A stretch of DNA of 11,536 bases from an uncultured Eubacteriales bacterium (GTDB taxonomy: Bacteria; Bacillota; Clostridia; Oscillospirales; Acutalibacteraceae), in contig CAKVBG010000030.1 of assembly GCA_934725345.1 (NCBI GenBank), positions 1 through 11,536 on the forward strand, given 5' to 3'. Positions 6,134 through 11,536 of the stretch are shown piece by piece. The notes beneath the pieces were generated by a model. The model ran no database searches. It worked only from the letters and a program-made list of their open reading frames with translations, and had not been told where the DNA came from. The translations under genes were made by a program, and so were the position numbers. Numbering within the stretch: the stretch's first letter is position 1; each line of letters starts with the position of its first letter.

Positions 6134-8974
6134 TTATTTACCTCCAGTTTTGACGTTATATCTTAACATAGCATTAGATATATCATTATCCGATAGCATG
6201 ACTGTTACTTGTGGTTCTTTTTGACTTATAAGGAGTTCTGCAATGCGTTCTAAAGCATTTACTATATCAGCATTATTGTCTTTAGAAGCCATTAAGTTTG
6301 TTAATCTATCAAGTGGAGCTATAACTTCAGGATTAGAATTTGCCCCAGAATATTCACCTACCATAGCTAAAGTAGGTTGTTTTACTATACCACCATTAGC
6401 AAGCCTTGGAATATTTGGAATGTTTAATCCAAAAGTTTGTAAGCCAGTTAGTTCTGTAAGCCAATCAGGAATATCAATTTGAAAAGAGTTCAATCCATTT
6501 ATTGCTACATTTACCCAATCTATAAGGGTGTTTAAGCCACTTTTAACTATATTAGTTATGCCACTCATTATGTTATCAAAGTGTGATACGATAGTTTCTA
6601 AATTGAAAATATCTATTATGCTGTTAAAAGCATCTTTAAATATAGATTTAATGGTATCTACTAATGAATAAAAACTATCTATCATTCTATCGATGATATT
6701 TTTTAGAGCGTTTTTGACTTTTTCTCCGTCGCCAGTTACAATTCCAACTATTATTGATATATAGTCTCCTATTATTCCAACCAAATTTTTCAAGATATTA
6801 GCCATATAACCTGCGATATCAATCATTGTGCTAAATAAAAATTTGAATGCAGAGGTAATAGGTGGAACTATAACTTTGATAACAGAGTTTGCCATGGGTT
6901 TGATTATAGTATCTATAAAAATGGAAATATCTTCAACTATTCCACCAAAAGTATTTATAATATCTTCTATAGCTGGCTTGATATATTTATTGGCTATATC
7001 TTGAAACTTATTGGCTAAGTCTTGTAGTGCAGGATTTACATTTTTATTAATAACGTCGCATAGAGTACCAAAAATTTCACTGGATACGCCAAAAATTTTG
7101 TCATAGGCTGGTTTTAGTTTTTCATCGTATACCTTGTTAAAACTATCACCTATAGTAGAAAAGATATCACTAACGCTACTTGTAGCGGTTTTAAGTGCGG
7201 ATAGTAAGCCTTTAAAGACATTTTTAACTTTATCTGTATTATCTATAATTGGTTTAGCGAATGCCGATATTATATTTTTAATGGCAACAGCAACTATTAA
7301 TTCTAAAGTACTAAAGGTAGTAGCAAAAATATTTATAATATCCGCACCTATCTGTTTAGCGTCATTTCCACGGAAAACAGTAAAAATATCCGCAATAGAT
7401 ACAAACAAATCCCCTATTAGATTATTTATCTCCGTAGAAATATCTAACATAGTAGTTATAGCGGTTACTATTCTATCTTTATTTTGCGATAGATATTTTT
7501 CAAGGCTTCCTATAAGTAGTTCTGCTATAGTTATACCAATGTTTGCTATACTTCCTGTTATTTTTCCTAAGTTGAATATTACACTTTTAGCCCATTTATT
7601 AGCTGAATTTAAGACTTTTGAATTGGTGAAAATATCTATTAAATTATCTTTAATGCCTTTTAAAGACTTTTTAATATTATCGAAATTAGTATCTCCAAAG
7701 CCTATTTTAAACCCTTTTAAGAATATATCTGCTATACTTTTAGCTATTTCCTTTATTTTTTTCAAAAAGTTTAGAATATCTTTTAGTTTACCTGTAGTAA
7801 TATCTAAACTTTGACCTGAAGCGTTTAAATCGTCACCTAAAGTTGGAATATCTACATTTGAAGCGTCTTCTGTATCGTCCGAACTATCTGAAAGTCTGTT
7901 AATTTCGTCAAAGCCCATTAGAGATTTCAACTTCTTAGAGGTTTTAACTGCACTATCACCGAGTGCATCGGAATTTTCTGTAGCATTGGATAGACTTCCG
8001 GAAAGAACGTCGGCTGAAGTATCATTATTTCCACGATTTCCAAAGATATTTTCAGTAAAATCTTTGAATTTATCAGCTAATACTTGTAGTTTTGATAATA
8101 ATAGGTTGATACTCTGTATTATTGGAGTAAATATGTTAATAAAGCCTTGCCCTAATGAAGCCTTTAAACTATCAAATCGTAAAGATAATACTCTGGTTTG
8201 GTTTGCCCAACCGTCGCTTGTTCGGGAAAAGTCTCCTTGTGCGAGTGAAAGTTGCTCTAAAACGAATTGATATCTTAAAGCAACTTTCTCTTGCTCGGAC
8301 ATTTTGGAAGTAGTCTTACCATAGCCATTAGTAAGTGCGTATTGGTCTAAAGCTGTTTGAGTCATTACTACGCCTAAATCTTTTAGACTTTCAGTTTCGC
8401 CCGTCCAAATAGACTTCATTTTGTAGTAGGCTTCATCAGTAGATAGGTTGTAAAAAGAGGCAACGTCAGCGGTAAGACCTGTTACAGCCTTAGCCATATC
8501 ATAAGATTGCTGTTCGGTAAATCCAAACGCTTTGGACATTGCCCCAAAAGTCCCCATATACTTTTTAGCAACCGTTTCCGATAGACCAAACTGCGTCATA
8601 GCGTTTTTAGAGAAAGCATTAACGCTATCAGACATAGAACTAAAAGTAACGTCCACAACGTTTTGAACTTCTGCTAAGTCGGAGCCTAATTCTAAGCATG
8701 ATGATACAAAGTCTTTTATGGAATTTACTGCAAAAGCTCCCGCAATCAAACCTCCTAACTTAGAAAAGCCATTACCAATAGAGCTTAATCCCGATTTTAG
8801 AGGGTTTGTAACGGTTCTATTGACTGTATCGGCGATATTTCCACCACCTGTTAGGGCATTGGATAAGATATTTCCTGTACGTTGGGCGGTATTCTGTATA
8901 TTTCCTAATTGCCTATTGAAATCACTTTGATTAATTCCGAGTTGTAAATCTATATTACCAACAGTTTCCGACAT
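6134..8974 (-). CDS. Tail tape measure protein (TP901 core family)
   Basis: This 946-residue protein is the largest in the window and sets tail length while threading inside the tube. Residues about 85-220 hold the conserved TP901-type core, with FVSSCLELGSDLAEVQNVVD, the AMSKAFGFTEQQ and LTADVASFYNLSTDEA motifs, and IWTGETESLKDLGVVMTQ. After that come long helical stretches with hydrophobic faces (about 400-830), including strongly apolar sections around 690-760 that could contact the membrane during injection. The C-terminal part has the usual closing unit LANGGIVKQPTLAMVGE, then a NPEVIAPLDRL segment. There is no lytic transglycosylase or peptidase domain that I can see. It starts at ATG 8974 with AAGGGA about 10 bases before. 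It follows the chaperone pair, as in nearly all siphophages. Confidence 0.95.
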   Translation of the reverse strand: MSETVGNIDLQLGINQSDFNRQLGNIQNTAQRTGNILSNALTGGGNIADTVNRTVTNPLKSGLSSIGNGFSKLGGLIAGAFAVNSIKDFVSSCLELGSDLAEVQNVVDVTFSSMSDSVNAFSKNAMTQFGLSETVAKKYMGTFGAMSKAFGFTEQQSYDMAKAVTGLTADVASFYNLSTDEAYYKMKSIWTGETESLKDLGVVMTQTALDQYALTNGYGKTTSKMSEQEKVALRYQFVLEQLSLAQGDFSRTSDGWANQTRVLSLRFDSLKASLGQGFINIFTPIIQSINLLLSKLQVLADKFKDFTENIFGNRGNNDTSADVLSGSLSNATENSDALGDSAVKTSKKLKSLMGFDEINRLSDSSDDTEDASNVDIPTLGDDLNASGQSLDITTGKLKDILNFLKKIKEIAKSIADIFLKGFKIGFGDTNFDNIKKSLKGIKDNLIDIFTNSKVLNSANKWAKSVIFNLGKITGSIANIGITIAELLIGSLEKYLSQNKDRIVTAITTMLDISTEINNLIGDLFVSIADIFTVFRGNDAKQIGADIINIFATTFSTLELIVAVAIKNIISAFAKPIIDNTDKVKNVFKGLLSALKTATSSVSDIFSTIGDSFNKVYDEKLKPAYDKIFGVSSEIFGTLCDVINKNVNPALQDLANKFQDIANKYIKPAIEDIINTFGGIVEDISIFIDTIIKPMANSVIKVIVPPITSAFKFLFSTMIDIAGYMANILKNLVGIIGDYISIIVGIVTGDGEKVKNALKNIIDRMIDSFYSLVDTIKSIFKDAFNSIIDIFNLETIVSHFDNIMSGITNIVKSGLNTLIDWVNVAINGLNSFQIDIPDWLTELTGLQTFGLNIPNIPRLANGGIVKQPTLAMVGEYSGANSNPEVIAPLDRLTNLMASKDNNADIVNALERIAELLISQKEPQVTVMLSDNDISNAMLRYNVKTGGK

Positions 8975-8978
8975 TGCA

Positions 8979-9350
8979 TCACTTCCCTTGACTATTTCCT
9001 GATAGCGAAATTAAAACTTTTTCAAAGTTTGCCATGGCTCGATTATATTCGGTTTCTTTATACTTAGGAATATGTTCAATTCGCCATTTAGTGCGAATTT
9101 CTCTCTGTTTTGGCGTGAAATACTTTAGATGTTCTCTGTCATCTTCGCACCTAATAGTGACTATTTTTCCCAATGGCGTATCCTCACTTATGGCGGATAG
9201 CAACGAACAGAACTCACCCCAAGCCAAGTTAGAAACCTCTTGACGTAGTCTAATGCCATACTCTTTAAGGAATGAGGCTTCAATTAAGCCCCAATCCTCG
9301 TAGATATCGTACCAAGTACTGTTATTCTTTGGATTTTTGAAATCGAGTTT
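8979..9350 (-). CDS. Tail assembly chaperone, second part (Gp15 family), expressed by frameshift
   Basis: This reading frame is open from 9350 and reads KLDFKNPKNNSTWYDIYED, then WGLIEASFLKEYGIRLRQEV, then LAWGEFCSLLSAISEDTPLG and KIVTIRCEDD. This matches the Gp15 tail assembly family, whose usual order is xFDFxxD, YIYASFLQDYGI, W--F--L---L---T---E-V-IR. The family match begins well before any ATG or GTG in this frame. The first candidate start, TTG at 9227, would lose about 40 conserved residues. The frame is therefore best read as the downstream half of the preceding chaperone gene, reached by +1 or -2 slippage in 9350-9325. The join gives about 219-220 residues in total. The chaperone pair coats the tape measure during tail assembly, as lambda gpG and gpGT do. 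The tape measure gene starts five bases after this stop. Confidence 0.8.
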   Translation of the reverse strand, partial: KLDFKNPKNNSTWYDIYEDWGLIEASFLKEYGIRLRQEVSNLAWGEFCSLLSAISEDTPLGKIVTIRCEDDREHLKYFTPKQREIRTKWRIEHIPKYKETEYNRAMANFEKVLISLSGNSQGK

Positions 9351-9639
9351 TTATAGTTTCGATATCTTCCTCGGTAATAGCAGACGTTACGGCATAGAAA
9401 AGTTCCATTAAAACGCTAAAAGGATATTTTAAAACTTCTATTTCTTTTACTGCTTTTTCGCCTAAGGTTTTGTTGAGATATTCTAAAATATACTCATTTT
9501 CGGATTTAGAACTATCTATATTACCTAATGACAGAACATTTTCGGTAGAGTTATCTACTGGATACTCTTTTTCGCCTATCTTTATGATAGGTTTTTCGGT
9601 AGTAAACTTTTCAGTTAGGTCTATAACTTTAGATTTCAT
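9322..9639 (-). CDS. Tail assembly chaperone, first part (gpG-like)
   Basis: This 105-residue protein starts MKSKVIDLTEKF and is mainly helical, acidic and without cysteines, with PFSVLMELFYAVTSAI and EEDIETIKTRFQK near its end. By position, between tail tube and tape measure and directly before a Gp15-family frame, it corresponds to the lambda gpG role: a tail assembly chaperone made in excess of the frameshifted fusion. The start is ATG 9639: AGGAGG lies nine bases upstream (9654-9649), overlapping the stop codon of the tube gene. A longer frame from 9684 would sit inside the tube gene and has no ribosome site. Its last codons, CAA AAA TCC AAA GAA TAA, overlap the next frame. Confidence 0.85.
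   Translation of the reverse strand: MKSKVIDLTEKFTTEKPIIKIGEKEYPVDNSTENVLSLGNIDSSKSENEYILEYLNKTLGEKAVKEIEVLKYPFSVLMELFYAVTSAITEEDIETIKTRFQKSKE
9325..9350 (-). promoter_or_regulatory. Candidate programmed ribosomal frameshift region between chaperone genes
   Basis: The downstream frame opens at 9350, after its own TAA at 9353-9351, and the upstream gene ends with TAA at 9324-9322. A shift must therefore occur between these limits. Two A-runs offer clean slips. At C-AAAAA-T (A-run 9338-9334), tRNA-Lys on AAA can move back two bases and still pair, giving CAA AAA AAT. At the run 9352-9348, AAA can move one base forward, giving AAA then CTC. Both enter the Gp15 frame. Neither is a standard -1 heptamer, and the frame relation rules out -1. 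Confidence 0.6.
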
Positions 9640-9648
9640 ATGTGTTAG

Positions 9649-9654
9649 CCTCCT
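9649..9654 (-). promoter_or_regulatory. Ribosome binding site that fixes the first chaperone start at 9639
   Basis: AGGAGG, overlapping the tail tube stop codon TAG (9655-9653), lies nine bases before ATG 9639. It rules against the longer frame starting at 9684. Confidence 0.85.
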
Positions 9655-10090
9655 ATTCAGTTGTGGATATTGTAGGTTTTCCATTTGAAGTTAATTCGAC
9701 TTCAAATGGAGCTACGTTAGTAGTATCGCCACCACCTACATTGGTTACAGATACTACCATTTGTTGGGTGATTACTGTTCCTGAGGGCATAGTCCATTTA
9801 AAGGTTGCGTAAGCGTCTTGACCAATGGAAAATAGCTTATCACAGATAAAATCTTGACCAGTATCACCAATATGGCGTTTTCCACTTAGAGTCAATCCCC
9901 AAGCCTTGCCAGTTAAAAGAGCAGACTTCCAACCCTCATTATCCATAGAGTACCATTCTTCTATGGTATTATCAAAGGCAGGTGAGAAACTTTCAAGTTC
10001 TGCTATAGTTGAAAAAGTTTCCGTACCAGTAGAAACTTCAAATTTGTTATTATGTACAGGAAAAACTCCCGCAGAAACTAATTTAGACAT
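9653..10090 (-). CDS. Major tail tube protein
   Basis: This 145-residue protein begins MSKLVSAGVFPVHNNKFEVS and is mostly beta strands, as expected for the stacked rings of a siphophage tail tube. Typical features are the ISELESFSPAFDN-like opening loop (here IAELESFSPAFDNTIEEW), the WGLTLSGKRHIGDTGQDF segment, and the late SVTNVGGGDTTNVAPFEVEL strand pair, a common form in tube proteins of Bacillota phages. It lies between the terminator-like gene and the chaperones, the usual tube position. The start is ATG 10090. A longer frame begins with TTG at 10120, but AGAAAGGA (10106-10099) sits eight bases before 10090 and would then be coding sequence. The last residue is followed by TAG that is part of the next ribosome site. 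Confidence 0.85.
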   Translation of the reverse strand: MSKLVSAGVFPVHNNKFEVSTGTETFSTIAELESFSPAFDNTIEEWYSMDNEGWKSALLTGKAWGLTLSGKRHIGDTGQDFICDKLFSIGQDAYATFKWTMPSGTVITQQMVVSVTNVGGGDTTNVAPFEVELTSNGKPTISTTE

Positions 10091-10094
10091 AAAA

Positions 10095-10490
10095 TCAATC
10101 CTTTCTGGAATATACTTCAATATCTATTACACGTTCGTATATGCCTTTGTCGTCCGTTGATACATCCACAGATGAGTTATACAACATACTTACATAATAG
10201 ATACGTTTAGTGTTGATACAAGCATTTGTAACTTGTGATAGCTTTTCGTATAAAATATTGGCTGTAACCTCTGTATCATGTGGATTAGAAGTCCAATGCA
10301 CCAAAATGGCAAATCTTTGTATATCGTATAGATTATTTTCAAAGCCCCCTAAACTCACATGATAGGGTAACTTATCGCCATTATAAACCCCTATAGACTT
10401 ATCCTTTTTGTTGTCCAATTTTCCTATATAGTGATGTTCTGCTATATTAAAACTTTCTACCAGAGATAGAATATCATCACAAAATAGCAT
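10095..10490 (-). CDS. Minor capsid / tail terminator protein (Minor_capsid_3-like)
   Basis: This 131-residue protein fits the small neck protein that caps the tail tube and joins it to the head. The opening MLFCDDILSLVESFN, then HHYIGKLDNKKDKSIGVYNG, and the later PYHVSLGGFENNLYDIQRFAILVHWT, resemble the Minor_capsid_3 (bacteriophage minor capsid protein) family, which includes tail terminators. The C-terminal strands (IYERVIDIEVYS) suit that fold. AGGAGG sits six bases before ATG 10490, and the preceding gene's TAA is adjacent to it. Its stop TGA lies within the ribosome site region of the tube gene, so the two are coupled. Confidence 0.8.
   Translation of the reverse strand: MLFCDDILSLVESFNIAEHHYIGKLDNKKDKSIGVYNGDKLPYHVSLGGFENNLYDIQRFAILVHWTSNPHDTEVTANILYEKLSQVTNACINTKRIYYVSMLYNSSVDVSTDDKGIYERVIDIEVYSRKD
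10099..10106 (-). promoter_or_regulatory. Ribosome binding site that fixes the tail tube start at 10090
   Basis: AGAAAGGA lies eight bases before ATG 10090, between that ATG and a TTG at 10120 that would start a longer frame. The ATG is preferred. Confidence 0.75.
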
Positions 10491-10886
10491 TTAAACCTCC
10501 TCCAAACGTCTGTAGATTGCCTCAAACTTTTCTTGAGCGAAACTTTTTTTGTTACCAGATATCCAATCTTCGAACCATTTGCCCTTGGCGTTAGGATTTT
10601 TAGAGGTTCTAAAGTTGTATTCTGGGTGGAAGTATAGTCGCCTTGCATAAGGTGTAGGAGTATCGCCACTTGCTCCAGTAGAAATAAAGACTTTTCCTTG
10701 ATTACTTTGTGAGTAGTCACAATAGATACTATCTTCAAGAATACCTACATCTTTTGGAATAACTCTTGCACGAATTACATCACCTTTGACTTGGTCGGCA
10801 GTGAGTTCTAAAGCCTTGATACTATTTCTGGATAGTCTTTGTAGTGTATCATTATCCATTTGAACGTTTGGAGTACAAGTAATCAT
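10491..10886 (-). CDS. Minor capsid protein (Minor_capsid_2-like neck protein)
   Basis: This 131-residue protein has the ILEDSIYCDYS stretch, TPYARRLYFHPEYNF at residues 77-91 and NPNAKGKWFEDWISG at 96-110. These fit the Minor_capsid_2 family, a head-tail joining protein of the HK97 gp10 kind, which often shows an Y-A-R-x-x-H-P pattern and a closing W-F-x-x-W helix. Its ATG overlaps the stop of the preceding gene by four bases (ATGA), and AAGGAT lies about 12 bases upstream. It is made in the neck-gene cluster between closure and terminator genes. The call rests on motifs plus order. Confidence 0.83.
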   Translation of the reverse strand: MITCTPNVQMDNDTLQRLSRNSIKALELTADQVKGDVIRARVIPKDVGILEDSIYCDYSQSNQGKVFISTGASGDTPTPYARRLYFHPEYNFRTSKNPNAKGKWFEDWISGNKKSFAQEKFEAIYRRLEEV

Positions 10887-11221
10887 TTTAGATATATCCT
10901 TGTATAGTTCACCGTTCCATCAGGATTGCGAACCTTTGAACCTTTTTCAATCTGTCTAACTTCGCCAGATATTTCAGCAGTTCCTGACGTGATTTCTTCA
11001 AGTTCTGGAACGATATCACCATTAAATAGAAGTGTTGCGACCGTCTTTATAACTATCTGTTTATCCTCAATGGTTCTTTGTGATGTGCATTGATAGTTAC
11101 AAGTAGTATCTAAATTTAAAACTTCTACAGGTTGCCCATATCGGTCTAAATCTTCACTATTCAACATCAGATGTACTGGAGTAGTACATACCATATTAGG
11201 TACAAGTTGTGGATATTTCAT
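10883..11221 (-). CDS. Minor capsid / head-closure protein (Minor_capsid_1-like)
   Basis: This 112-residue protein starts MKYPQLVPNMVCTTPVHLML, contains CNYQCTS and VATLLFNGDI, and ends with RNPDGTVNYTRIYL. These are the recurring marks of the Minor_capsid_1 group in Clostridia phages, taken to be the head-closure or stopper protein that sits under the connector. The fold expected is a small beta barrel, and the alternating hydrophobic pattern agrees. Its ATG is just one base after the stop of the connector gene, and its own TGA overlaps the next ATG. No anomalies are seen. Confidence 0.87.
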   Translation of the reverse strand: MKYPQLVPNMVCTTPVHLMLNSEDLDRYGQPVEVLNLDTTCNYQCTSQRTIEDKQIVIKTVATLLFNGDIVPELEEITSGTAEISGEVRQIEKGSKVRNPDGTVNYTRIYLK

Positions 11222-11222
11222 A

Positions 11223-11536
11223 CTAAATCCCCCCTAAATACGTTAATCCAGTCTGCGATAACAAAGAATAGGTATCTTTTTCGATTTCTGTTCCATTTAC
11301 TGTTAATAAATTGGATTTATCAAAGTTCATAGATACTCCATTGATACTATAACTATTCAATCCAGCGTTTAGCGACGTACTATAGTCAAAGTCGGCAATT
11401 AAGCAAGTGACTTCTTTTATAATATCCTGCTGAAACTCTGTAAGATTATCAAATCCCAGTCCTACTATGCGATTAAAAGTTAAGCTATCCACTTTGTGAC
11501 TGGCTTTTTTAATATACTTAATGGCGATATCTTCAT
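11223..11536 (-). CDS. Head-tail connector (gp6-like adaptor), start beyond the window
   Basis: The visible part is 103 codons plus a stop, open to the window edge. It reads EDIAIKYIKKASHKVDSLTF then NRIVGLGFDNLTEFQQDIIK. The AS-K-D-LT-NRI pattern, in the middle of a helical protein, is typical of the small HK97 gp6-like head-tail connectors that form a ring under the portal. A GTG at 11492 is not a likely start: it falls inside this conserved helix and has no ribosome site. The true start therefore lies upstream, perhaps 15-25 codons outside. The C-terminal part (YSINGVSMNFDKSN) is a common tail in this family. Confidence 0.8.
   Translation of the reverse strand, partial: EDIAIKYIKKASHKVDSLTFNRIVGLGFDNLTEFQQDIIKEVTCLIADFDYSTSLNAGLNSYSINGVSMNFDKSNLLTVNGTEIEKDTYSLLSQTGLTYLGGI

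Noticed and set aside
7134..7814. Long plus-strand open frame of 226 residues opposite the tape measure gene
   Set aside because: It mirrors the apolar, AT-rich coding of the tape measure gene, has no ribosome site or family features, and would be the only plus-strand gene.
8979..9227. Independent gene starting with TTG at 9227
   Set aside because: GAGG does lie about 8 bases upstream, so it is not impossible, but the same frame upstream to 9350 carries conserved Gp15-family residues that this start would discard.
10457..10738. Minus-strand frame of 93 residues across the two minor capsid genes
   Set aside because: It overlaps two genes with clear families and ribosome sites and shows no family traits of its own.

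Overview
The window is one strand of a tailed-phage late region, read right to left: every convincing gene lies on the minus strand, and the genes abut or overlap by a few bases with Shine-Dalgarno sites tucked into the end of the preceding gene. The AT-rich composition, strong AGGAGG-type ribosome sites, standard stop codons (TAA, TAG, TGA) and closest recognisable families (Minor_capsid_1/2/3, Gp15, TP901-type tape measure, DUF6711-like, phage_holin_4-like, GH25 lysozyme) point to a siphovirus or prophage of a gut Bacillota/Clostridia host. The dockerin-like repeat on the endolysin and the BspA-like leucine-rich repeats in a tail protein fit an Oscillospiraceae/Ruminococcus-like host, but that is inference. 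No integrase, repressor, capsid or terminase gene is in view, so prophage versus free phage cannot be decided.

Layout in transcription order: 11536-9653 holds the head-tail connector (cut by the window edge), head-closure protein, two further minor capsid/neck proteins and the tail tube. 9639-8979 holds two tail assembly chaperone genes that appear to be joined by a programmed ribosomal frameshift. 8974-6134 is the tape measure protein. 6131-4502 holds a small distal tail protein and the tail hub. 4512-1336 holds three tail-tip or adhesion proteins: one with a WGDG motif and BspA leucine-rich repeats, one small beta-rich protein with a Gly/Ser linker, and one fibre-like protein. 1327-50 is the lysis cassette: holin, a 58-residue helical protein not previously listed, and a GH25 lysozyme with one dockerin-type calcium loop. 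Positions 38-1 may hold the start of another gene.

Working together, the connector, closure and terminator proteins join the capsid to a tail tube whose length is set by the tape measure and whose assembly is guided by the chaperones. The hub and adhesion proteins form the tip that contacts the host, and holin plus lysozyme release progeny. Four starts were moved from the longest open frame: the hub to 5779, the tube to 10090, the first chaperone to 9639, and the connector to beyond the window edge. There is no gene-free stretch longer than about 50 bases, and no tRNA, CRISPR, IS element, convincing terminator or promoter was seen.
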